The notes beneath the pieces are model-generated. The model was not told the DNA's origin. It saw nothing but the letters and a program-made list of their open reading frames with translations, and ran no database searches. Both the position numbers and the translations under genes were made by a program. DNA of 11,613 nucleotides. Origin: Verrucomicrobiota bacterium. Lineage in GTDB: Bacteria > Verrucomicrobiota > Kiritimatiellia > Kiritimatiellales > Tichowtungiaceae. Below are positions 5,881-11,593 of the stretch, one piece after another. The stretch covers positions 1-11,613 of the forward strand of contig JADYZA010000104.1 of assembly GCA_020853375.1 (NCBI GenBank), written 5' to 3'. Position 1 is the first letter of the stretch. Every line of letters starts with the position of its first letter.

Positions 5881-6881
5881 TTTCTCACGAACCATTCATG
5901 CAACGGGCGCTCGCGCTGGCTCGGCGCGGCGAGGGGCTGACGCGGCCCAATCCGCCGGTTGGCGCGGTGCTGGTGCGGAATGGAAAGATCATTGCCGAAG
6001 GCTTTCACAAAAAGGCGGGCGGCCCGCATGCCGAGGTGAATTGTCTTAAGTCGGCAACCGGCGATCTGAAATCTGCAATTCTCTACGTGACGCTTGAACC
6101 TTGTTCAACGCAGGGTCTCACTCCGCCTTGCACTGAATTGATTCTGGCCTGCGGCATCCGCCGCGTGGTGATCGGCGCGAAAGATCCTAATCCGGTACAC
6201 GCCGGACGCGGTATCCGGATTCTGCGCCGAGCCGGGGTTGAGGTGACTACCAATGTCTGCCGGGCCGAAGCTGAGGCGTTGATTGCTCCGTTCGCCAAAC
6301 GCATTCTCACCGGAATGCCTTTTGTGACGCTTAAACTGGCTTCGACCCTTGACGGACGGATTGCGGACGCTTCCGGAAAGTCCAAATGGATCACCGGCCC
6401 GCAGGCGCGGGCGAAAGTGCAGGAGCTGCGCCGCTCCGCAGATGCCATTATGGTCGGTGCCGGAACGGTTCGCGCGGACAATCCATCGCTCCTGCCTCGC
6501 CCGGCCAAAGGTCGCGCGCCGTTACGCGTGGTGGTCGGCTCAACTCTTCAGGCCAATGCTAAAGTTCTGACGGATGAAGCCTCGCAGCGGACGCTGGTAA
6601 TGAATGGTCCGCTCAAGAAAATTCTGCGTGATCTCGGTAAGCATGGCGTGATGCACGTGCTGTGCGAAGGCGGCGGCGAGCTGGCTGGATCGTTGGTGCG
6701 CGCCGGGCTGGTGGATGAATTCGCGCTGTTTATCGCGCCGTCGCTGCTTGGCGGCGACGGGATTCCAATGGTTGGAAAAAAGGGGTGGCCACTGTTCGGA
6801 ATTCCGCTTTTAAATTTCCAGACCTTGGAAAAATGCGGAAAAGATGTTTTTATCAGAGCCGTACCGCTCGGGAGAAAATAA
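5877..6881 (+). CDS. ribD: Riboflavin biosynthesis deaminase/reductase RibD, shortened reductase domain
   Basis: RibD deaminates the pyrimidine produced by RibA and then reduces its ribosyl side chain with NADPH. The N-terminal cytidine-deaminase-like domain has TRPNPPVGAVLV, HAEV (H51, E53) and PC-STQGLT-PPC (C76, C85) for zinc; the family usually has a basic residue where L81 sits. The C-terminal reductase domain begins at PFVTLKLASTLDGRIAD and keeps SKWITG, GAGTVRADNPSL and CEGGGELAGSLVRAGLVDE. At 334 aa it is some 30 residues shorter than E. coli RibD. The shortfall lies between TLVM and LKKILRDLG, where about 25 residues normally form part of the Rossmann-like core. Two dispersed palindromes fall in its last 120 bp. 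ATG 5877 overlaps the nusB stop, and no clear Shine-Dalgarno site is visible. Confidence 0.94.
   Translation: MISHEPFMQRALALARRGEGLTRPNPPVGAVLVRNGKIIAEGFHKKAGGPHAEVNCLKSATGDLKSAILYVTLEPCSTQGLTPPCTELILACGIRRVVIGAKDPNPVHAGRGIRILRRAGVEVTTNVCRAEAEALIAPFAKRILTGMPFVTLKLASTLDGRIADASGKSKWITGPQARAKVQELRRSADAIMVGAGTVRADNPSLLPRPAKGRAPLRVVVGSTLQANAKVLTDEASQRTLVMNGPLKKILRDLGKHGVMHVLCEGGGELAGSLVRAGLVDEFALFIAPSLLGGDGIPMVGKKGWPLFGIPLLNFQTLEKCGKDVFIRAVPLGRK
6763..6777. repeat. Dispersed palindrome inside ribD, first copy (exact)
   Basis: TTCCAA-TGG-TTGGAA, read in ribD as part of I-P-M-V-G-K (residues 296-301). Unlike the other copies, the outer flanking bases (A6762/A6778) do not pair. Confidence 0.8.
6815..6831. 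repeat. Dispersed palindrome inside ribD, second copy (one mismatch)
   Basis: TTCCAG-ACC-TTGGAA at 6816-6830, extended by T6815/A6831, and encoding F-Q-T-L-E (residues 314-318). It lies 53 bp from the previous copy and in a different codon phase. Confidence 0.7.
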
Positions 6882-7510
6882 TGTTTACAGGGATTATTCA
6901 ACGGCTTGGAACGATTGTGGATGTGAAGATGCACGGCGCGGCCGGACGGGTTACGCTCAAACCGAGCCGTCCGTTCGATGCGCCGGTTAATCTGGGCGAC
7001 AGCATCGCCGTGAACGGAGCCTGCCTTACTGTTGCCGCGATCGAGGGCGCAAATTTTTGTTTCGATGTGCTCACGGAAACGTTTGATAAGACCAATCTCG
7101 GCGAAAAAGGGCCGGGCTCGGTGGTGAATCTGGAACGTGCGCTGGCGCTGGGCGATATGCTCGGCGGCCATATTGTGACCGGCCATGTGGACGGAACCGG
7201 ACGGGTTCGCCGGGTTGATCAGGTTGACCGCGATTGGAAGTTCGAGATCGAATGCGCACAGAACCTGCTTATGTTGATGGTGTCGAAGGGGTCGATCGCT
7301 CTGGACGGTATCTCTCTGACGGTTGCGGAACTCAAAAAGGACGCTTTTGTGGTTCATATTATTCCGCACACGCTGGAAGAAACCGACATGTCGGAGTTTA
7401 AACCCGGAACAAAGGTGAATTTGGAGGCCGACATTCTCGGAAAGCACGTACAGCGTATTCTCGAGTTTGGCGGAGGTCAGGATTATCGTGTCAGGTTTGA
7501 GAACAACTAA
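6881..7510 (+). CDS. ribE: Riboflavin synthase (alpha chain)
   Basis: This enzyme dismutates two molecules of 6,7-dimethyl-8-ribityllumazine into riboflavin and the RibA/RibD pyrimidine product. ATG 6881 is set by GGGAG at 6870-6874 (6 nt spacing), by the 1-nt overlap with the ribD stop (TAATG), and by the family-invariant N-terminus MFTGIIQ. The 209 aa contain the two lumazine-binding barrel repeats: GDSIAVNGACLTV with FDVLTETF in the first, and GSIALDGISLTV with VHIIPHTLEETDM in the second. GGHIVTGHVDGTG lies between them. The length and all the recognisable motifs are normal. The gene is also called ribC in some Gram-positive bacteria. Confidence 0.97.
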   Translation: MFTGIIQRLGTIVDVKMHGAAGRVTLKPSRPFDAPVNLGDSIAVNGACLTVAAIEGANFCFDVLTETFDKTNLGEKGPGSVVNLERALALGDMLGGHIVTGHVDGTGRVRRVDQVDRDWKFEIECAQNLLMLMVSKGSIALDGISLTVAELKKDAFVVHIIPHTLEETDMSEFKPGTKVNLEADILGKHVQRILEFGGGQDYRVRFENN

Positions 7511-7522
7511 TTAGGAGTCATT

Positions 7523-7894
7523 ATGGACCGGAAAAGAATTCTGCTCGTTGATGACGAAGAAGCCATTCGGAAAATGGTTCGTGTGATTTTGGGCGATGAA
7601 CTTTACGAGTTTGCCGAAGCGGGGAACGGGATGGACGCTCAAGTTCAGCTCGAAAAACAGCCGTTCGACTTAATTATCACCGATGTCATCATGCCGGATT
7701 GCGACGGGATTGAGCTGGTTATGGCCGTCCGCCGCAAACTGCCCGATATTAAAGTCATTGTGATGTCTGGCGGCGGACGGGTGCGCGCCGGTCACTATTT
7801 GGATCTCGCCGGGAAACTCGGTGCGGCCCGTGTTTTTGAAAAACCGTTCGACACGGCGGCGCTTCGGGCCGCTGTCCAGGAACTGCTTGTTTAA
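7523..7894 (+). CDS. Stand-alone receiver-domain (CheY-like) response regulator
   Basis: A single REC domain of 123 aa with no output domain. The acidic pocket D10-D11, the phospho-acceptor D54 (IITDVIMPDCDG), the switch S82 (KVIVMSGGG) and K107 (FEKPF) are all present, so it should be phosphorylatable. ATG 7523 has AGGAG at 7513-7517, 5 nt upstream. It begins 12 nt after ribE and ends 19 nt before pyrE, placing it in the riboflavin operon. No histidine kinase is in the window, so the partner is unknown. It could be a phosphorelay intermediate or act by protein-protein contact. Its link to flavin metabolism may be only co-transcription. Confidence 0.92.
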   Translation: MDRKRILLVDDEEAIRKMVRVILGDELYEFAEAGNGMDAQVQLEKQPFDLIITDVIMPDCDGIELVMAVRRKLPDIKVIVMSGGGRVRAGHYLDLAGKLGAARVFEKPFDTAALRAAVQELLV

Positions 7895-7913
7895 CCCCGG
7901 TAACAGGAAAACT

Positions 7914-8492
7914 ATGAAGGAAGCCGATCTGCTCAAACTCTTCGAAGACACTCAGGCGCTACTCAACGGACATTTTGAACTGCGCTCAGGACTTCACTCC
8001 AACCGTTTTTTCCAGTGCGCATTGCTTCTCCAGTATCCCCGCATCGCCGAACAGGTTTGCGGCGCGCTGGTTGAGAAAATGAAAACCGTTCTTGGCGCGT
8101 TGGAAATCGATACCGTCATTTCGCCTGCGCTGGGGGGGATTCCGGTCGGGCACGAAGTCGCCCGTGCTTTGGGTAAGCGCTTTATCTTCGCCGAGAAGAA
8201 CGCCGACAAAATGCTCACCATGCGCCGGTTCAAAATCGGGCAGGGCGAGCGGTTTCTGGTCGCGGAAGATGTGATTACTCGGGGCGGACGAGTTCAGGAA
8301 ACCATCGACATTGTCAAACAGCACGGCGGAATCGTTCACTCCGTCGGCGTATTGGTCAATCGTAGCGGCGGCAAGGCGAAGTTTGACTTCCCGACCGTCA
8401 GCCTGCTCGACATCGAGCCAGTCACTTGGGAACCCTCGGAATGTCCGCTTTGCAAAGAAGGACGGCTTCCTCTTGTGCACCCCGGAAGCTGA
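7914..8492 (+). CDS. pyrE: Orotate phosphoribosyltransferase
   Basis: PyrE joins orotate and PRPP to give orotidine-5'-phosphate in pyrimidine synthesis. The 192 aa begin at ATG 7914, preceded by AGGA at 7905-7908. Family features are GHFELRSGLHSNRFFQCALLLQYP near the N-terminus, ISPALGGIPVGHEVARALG, and the PRPP-binding segment LVAEDVITRGG (~115-125). The C-terminal CPLCKEGRLPLVHPGS is as in many bacterial short-form enzymes. The frame is open further upstream, but that part lies in the receiver gene and lacks a start with a ribosome-binding site. It is the last gene before a strong terminator, so it is probably the end of the FMN-controlled operon. Confidence 0.95.
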   Translation: MKEADLLKLFEDTQALLNGHFELRSGLHSNRFFQCALLLQYPRIAEQVCGALVEKMKTVLGALEIDTVISPALGGIPVGHEVARALGKRFIFAEKNADKMLTMRRFKIGQGERFLVAEDVITRGGRVQETIDIVKQHGGIVHSVGVLVNRSGGKAKFDFPTVSLLDIEPVTWEPSECPLCKEGRLPLVHPGS

Positions 8493-8514
8493 TCGGAAGC
8501 GGGCAAAAAGACGG

Positions 8515-8544
8515 AAAGGGCGGGCGATTTGCCTGCCCTTTTTT
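8515..8544 (+). terminator. Intrinsic terminator after pyrE
   Basis: AAAGGGCGGGC (8515-8525), loop GATTT and GCCTGCCCTTT form an 11-bp stem with one G-U pair. The stem runs into a T-run ending at 8544. It lies 22 nt after the pyrE stop and ends the riboflavin operon. The A-rich 5' side may let it act on the other strand as well. Confidence 0.9.
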
Positions 8545-8580
8545 CATCTTCTAGCGCCTCCATTATTCCCCAATTTTCTG

Positions 8581-8609
8581 TTGTCACCTCTCTGGATAGG
8601 GCTTATTCT
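8581..8609 (+). promoter_or_regulatory. Possible promoter of the zinc-ribbon gene
   Basis: TTGTCA (8581-8586), a 17-nt spacer and TATTCT (8604-8609) resemble -35/-10 boxes. They lie between the pyrE terminator and the ATG at 8649, where a promoter is expected. The -10 match is only moderate. Confidence 0.35.
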
Positions 8610-8648
8610 CCACGCTCATTTTTGTTCTTCAAATTGGAGTTTCTAGTT

Positions 8649-9353
8649 ATGGCGCATCCGCTCGAAGCACTTCTGGCATTGCAGGAAAAAGACCGCAAAA
8701 TCGCAAAACTTCAACGCGAGATCCGCGACATTCCGGCCCGTAAAGCGGACATCGACAAGCAACTCGAGGGCGCCAAAACCCGTCTGGCCGCCGCCCGTGA
8801 AGATCTTAAAAAAGTCACCGCCGACCTGAAACAACTCGAAGTTGAGGTTGGATCGCTTCGCGACAAGATCACGAAGTACAAACAACAGCAGATGGAGGCG
8901 AAAAACAACGAACAGTATCGCGCCTTCCTGCAGGAAATCGCCACTGCCGAAAAAGCCATTTCTGGTCTTGAGGATCGCGAAATGGTTCTGATGGAAAAAG
9001 CCGAAGCCGTCAAAGCCGTTATTACCGAGCGCGAAACAGAGCTCAAATCCGAAGAGGATGGCGTGAGCGAAGAAAAAGAAATGCTCAACGAACGCCTTCA
9101 GGAAGTTCAGGAAGACCTCGGCGCCATGCTCGCTGACCGCGGACGCATCACCTCAAACGTCAATCCGTCGCTGCTTTCCAAATACGAACGCCTCTTCAAA
9201 AACAAAGGCGACTTCGCCGTTGTTCAAGTTGAAGCAAATCATTGCTCCGGCTGCCACATGCGTCTGCCGCCGCAGGTCACCAACGACGCGCTCAATCCCG
9301 ACAAGCTCGTCATCTGCAACTTCTGCGGACGCATGCTCATCAACCTGCGCTAA
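8649..9353 (+). CDS. Coiled-coil / C4 zinc-ribbon protein (CT398-like)
   Basis: The 234 aa protein has a long, highly charged coiled coil over most of its length (about residues 10-180, rich in E, K, A and L). A C-terminal zinc ribbon follows: C199-x2-C202 (CSGC) and C223-x2-C226 (CNFC). This is the layout of the widespread CT398/zf-RING_7 family, whose members are thought to bind nucleic acid or act as scaffolds; no enzymatic role is established. ATG 8649 follows GGAG at 8636-8639 by 9 nt. The frame is open upstream, but that part covers the terminator and promoter region, so it is not used. It lies directly before rnpB on the same strand with no obvious terminator between, so read-through is possible. 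Confidence 0.9.
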   Translation: MAHPLEALLALQEKDRKIAKLQREIRDIPARKADIDKQLEGAKTRLAAAREDLKKVTADLKQLEVEVGSLRDKITKYKQQQMEAKNNEQYRAFLQEIATAEKAISGLEDREMVLMEKAEAVKAVITERETELKSEEDGVSEEKEMLNERLQEVQEDLGAMLADRGRITSNVNPSLLSKYERLFKNKGDFAVVQVEANHCSGCHMRLPPQVTNDALNPDKLVICNFCGRMLINLR

Positions 9354-9439
9354 GCATCCTTTTGGTGGAATGCGCCGCCTGTTCTGAGTTCACCGAAGGG
9401 CCGGATGCGTTCAAACGTGTTTTCAGATCACGCTCCGCC

Positions 9440-9456
9440 TTTCCAAACATTGGAAA
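9440..9456. repeat. Dispersed palindrome upstream of rnpB (exact)
   Basis: TTCCAA-ACA-TTGGAA at 9441-9455, extended by T9440/A9456. It is the only intergenic copy outside the radC leader, and lies about 42 nt before the 5' end of the RNase P RNA stem. The rest of the 144-nt gap shows no clear promoter or terminator. Confidence 0.85.
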
Positions 9457-9497
9457 ACTTCTCGCCATGGCGGGTGCCGATGCGTACCTTCCTCCTC

Positions 9498-9857
9498 CGC
9501 AGGCAGAGTGTATCGACCGCTCTTTGGTTCGCCAAGGGGAGGAAAGTCCGGACTCCGCAGGGCAGGACGTTCCGTGGTTAACGCGGAAACTCCGGTGCTA
9601 AATCGCCGGGGATGGAAAGTGCCACAGAAATTATACCGCCCTGAGGGCGCTTCGGCGCATCGAAGGGTAAGGGTGAAATGGTGGGGTAAAAGCCCACCGC
9701 TCCAAGGGTAACCGCGGAGGCAGGGTAAACCCCGTCCGGAGCAAGATCAAATAGGGAACAAGGAGCTGCCCGCTCCGCTTGAGTTCCGGGTTGATCGCAT
9801 TAGATAAATGGTCGACTCCTTCGGGAGAACAGAATCCGGCTTACCGCTCTGCCTGCG
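9498..9857 (+). ncRNA. rnpB: RNase P RNA, bacterial class A
   Basis: This is the catalytic RNA that trims tRNA 5' leaders. Conserved blocks occur in order: GAGGAAAGTCCGG (9539-9551), ACAGAAATTATACCG (9624-9638), GGTAAGGGTGAAA, the L15 loop context TGGGGTAAAAGCCCA that pairs with tRNA CCA, AGATAAATGGTCG (9802-9814) and ACAGAATCCGGCTTA (9829-9843). The ends are set by P1: CGCAGGCAGAGTG (9498-9510) pairs with CGCTCTGCCTGCG (9845-9857) with one G-U pair. The length of about 360 nt is typical. CTTTATTTTT follows P1 directly and may serve as the U-rich part of its terminator. A convergent gene ends 2 nt away. Confidence 0.98.
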
Positions 9858-9859
9858 CT

Positions 9860-10276
9860 TTATTTTTGCAGAGAGACCGCGCCTTTTCTTGGTGAAAATG
9901 GACATTCGATAAATGAATCATTTAGGATATTCACAGAAACATTTGCAGCCTCAGCCATCGTTTTGATAAGCGTTACAATGTTGTCGACGAGGCGTTCTGA
10001 TTGTCTGAGCTCGTCATGCATTTTCTTTAGCGCTGCAATAACTTTCGGAGAATCCGAGAAAACGATAAAAGCTTCATTTAGCGCTATAAATGGTTCTCCC
10101 TTTGCCTCGCATGGTACGACTGTGAGTAGATGTCGATTCCCTGCCAGACGACGCAAAACATCTCGCTTGAGTTTTTCCTTATCGTATTTTCTATAATGGT
10201 GGGCAGATACAAGAACTCCAATTATACCGGAAAGTAATGAGGCGATAAGAGTGACTACAATAGCAGCTGAATCCAT
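9860..10276 (-). CDS. Small membrane-anchored protein, AT-rich; resembles DUF6680
   Basis: The 138 aa protein has one N-terminal transmembrane helix (about residues 4-24, IVVTLIASLLSGIIGVLVSA), a basic patch (HHYRKYDKEKLKRDVLRR) and a soluble, mostly helical remainder. ALNEAFIVFSDSPKVIAALKKMHDEL and LIKTMAEAANVSVN...SFIECPF recall the DUF6680 pattern from memory; the family's role is unknown to me. ATG 10276 has AAGGAG five nt upstream (complement of 10282-10287), and TATAAA (complement of 10300-10305) could be its -10 box. Three 60-nt lines I counted inside it are about 35-42% G+C, against about 53-68% in two lines of neighbouring genes. That suggests horizontal acquisition. It converges on rnpB with a 2-nt gap. 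Confidence 0.75.
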   Translation of the reverse strand: MDSAAIVVTLIASLLSGIIGVLVSAHHYRKYDKEKLKRDVLRRLAGNRHLLTVVPCEAKGEPFIALNEAFIVFSDSPKVIAALKKMHDELRQSERLVDNIVTLIKTMAEAANVSVNILNDSFIECPFSPRKGAVSLQK

Positions 10277-10368
10277 TTCTGCTCCTTACGTATGTGATTT
10301 TTATAAGTACGATCAGAAAGTAGCTGAAAAGCCGGTTTCGGGAAAGGTTTTTGGCGGGAGAGATTTTC

Positions 10369-10426
10369 TGTAGGCCCGCTGTCCTCAGCGGGCGTTTTTT
10401 CGCCGGGTGGGGACACCCGGCCTACA
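10369..10426. repeat. REP-like inverted pair, family A (heads outward)
   Basis: Two copies of a ~26-nt unit lie in inverted orientation around a short T-run. Each begins TGTAGGCC and folds into an 8-bp hairpin. The first stem is GCCCGCTG/CAGCGGGC (10374-10393, loop TCCT). The second is GCCGGGTG/CACCCGGC (10402-10421, loop GGGA). TGTAGGC at 10369 and GCCTACA at 10420 are the outer ends. Read in the same direction the units differ at five positions, and four of these are two swapped C-G/G-C pairs within the stem. The first hairpin plus TTTTTT at 10395-10400 could also terminate plus-strand transcripts. Confidence 0.85.
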
Positions 10427-10452
10427 GTGGCGTTAATTCGCGGTTCTGTTTT

Positions 10453-10500
10453 CGGCTCATAGAGCCGACTCTACATTGTAGTGTTGGTTCTATGAACCAA
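10453..10500. repeat. REP-like inverted pair, family B (heads inward)
   Basis: CGGCTC-ATA-GAGCCG (10453-10467) and TGGTTC-TAT-GAACCA (10485-10499) are hairpins whose TGTAG heads meet in the middle as CTACA-T-TGTAG (10471-10481). Aligned as inverted copies, the two 24-nt units share 19 positions. Four of the five differences form two C-G to T-A pair changes in the stem. The hydE stop codon (complement of 10490-10492) lies inside the second hairpin. Confidence 0.8.
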
Positions 10501-11593
10501 TCTCATCGGTACGCTTCGCGTAATGCTTCGAGTCGCCCCACTGGTTGAAGCCGATGGTTTCGCCGATGGACTGGATTCGGCGGGTCAGGCATCCACGGCA
10601 CATCGATGAATTTTCATCCAAACATGGCTTGTTGTCGTAGAGCACATAGTTCGGGCGGAACTCGGTTTCGGTGACGTTCGGCATGATGACATTCGCACCG
10701 CATTTGAGCCCCATTTCGCGTCCGGAATGTTCCAATGCTTGGAGCGCGGTGGCGGCGGCGATATTGACGTCCTTCAGCACAATGCGCGTCACGGCGATCA
10801 TCTTGAGTCCGAGCGTCAGCGCGGCCCGTTTTTGTTCGTCCGTGTACGGCGGAATTGCTGCACCCATCGGCGTGTCGCGATGCGGGATGTACGGCCCCAT
10901 GCCAACCATATCCACGTCGAGTTCCTTCATGAACAGGATATCGTTAACCAGATCGTCAATCGTCTGGCCGGGCAGTCCCATCATCACGCCGGTGCCGACC
11001 TGATAGCCGGTCTTTTTGAGCAGGGCGAGGCAGTTTTTGCGCACTTCAAAGTTGTGATCGGCCGGATGGAGTTTGCGGTACAGCGCCGGATTGGTGGTTT
11101 CGATGCGGAGCAGATAGCGGTGTGCGCCCGCTTCGCGCCAGCGGCGGTAGGTTTCTTCCGTCTGCTCGCCGAGCGACAGCGTGACGCCGAGTTTGCCGTC
11201 CGTGGCCGCTTTAATCCGCCGAAGCACCCGTTCAATCAGTTCGATATAAGCCACGTCCTGCCGCTCGCCGGACTGAATCACGACCGAGCCGTATTCGTTT
11301 TCAAACGCCCAGACCGCTTCGCGTACCATTTCCTCTTCGTCCATCTGGAAGCGCTTCACGTTCGTGTTGCTCTTACGGATGCCGCAGTAATAACAGTCCT
11401 TGATGCAGATATTGCTGCACTCAATGATGCCGCGGAAATAGGCGACCTTGCCGACGTGCTTCGCCTTCACCCGGTAGGCGCAGTCGTACAGAGCCGGCAA
11501 CTCCGCCGGATCGGAAACCTCCAGCAGAGCCTTTATTTCCGCAGACGTGAGTTCCTGTTCCTGATCCACCTTTTCTAAAATCTGACGAATCAT
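10490..11593 (-). CDS. hydE: [FeFe]-hydrogenase maturation radical SAM protein HydE
   Basis: HydE is a radical SAM enzyme that helps build the diiron subcluster of [FeFe]-hydrogenase together with HydG and HydF. The SAM-cluster motif is C63-x3-C67-x2-C70 (CIKDCYYC) after RGIIECSN. The second-cluster motif C324-x7-C332-x2-C335 (CLDENSSMCRGC) has the spacing known from Thermotoga HydE, which separates it from BioB and PylB. Other motifs are VVIQSGERQD, LSLGEQTEE, RIETTNPALY and GVMMGLPGQT. I take ATG 11593 (367 aa), with GGTGA a few bases upstream. GTG codons at 11605 and 11602 are possible alternatives near the window edge. A one-mismatch palindrome encodes LQALE at residues 284-288. No hydrogenase, hydF or hydG is in view. 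An anaerobic fermentative lifestyle is implied. Confidence 0.93.
   Translation of the reverse strand: MIRQILEKVDQEQELTSAEIKALLEVSDPAELPALYDCAYRVKAKHVGKVAYFRGIIECSNICIKDCYYCGIRKSNTNVKRFQMDEEEMVREAVWAFENEYGSVVIQSGERQDVAYIELIERVLRRIKAATDGKLGVTLSLGEQTEETYRRWREAGAHRYLLRIETTNPALYRKLHPADHNFEVRKNCLALLKKTGYQVGTGVMMGLPGQTIDDLVNDILFMKELDVDMVGMGPYIPHRDTPMGAAIPPYTDEQKRAALTLGLKMIAVTRIVLKDVNIAAATALQALEHSGREMGLKCGANVIMPNVTETEFRPNYVLYDNKPCLDENSSMCRGCLTRRIQSIGETIGFNQWGDSKHYAKRTDEIGS
10729..10745. repeat. Dispersed palindrome inside hydE (one mismatch)
   Basis: TTCCAA-TGC-TTGGAG at 10730-10744, with G10729/C10745 extending the dyad. Read on the minus strand it encodes L-Q-A-L-E, the same reading phase as the FQxLE copies of ribH and ribD. 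Confidence 0.65.

Noticed and set aside
6548..7447. Minus-strand open frame of 299 codons across ribD and ribE
   Set aside because: It is a shadow of two well-supported genes in a G+C-rich region. Its His/Arg-rich composition is typical of antisense frames.
9242..9711. Two overlapping plus-strand open frames after the zinc-ribbon gene
   Set aside because: They lie in the zinc-ribbon 3' end, the gap and the RNase P RNA; rnpB explains the conserved sequence.
9845..10276. Idea that rnpB is an attachment site for an integrated element carrying the AT-rich gene
   Set aside because: I could not find a duplicate of the rnpB 3' end on the far side of the gene, and no integrase is present.
10727..11578. 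Long plus-strand open frame of 283 codons across hydE
   Set aside because: It is antisense to hydE, whose radical SAM and accessory-cluster cysteines are complete. The antisense peptide has no recognisable motif and no good ribosome-binding site.
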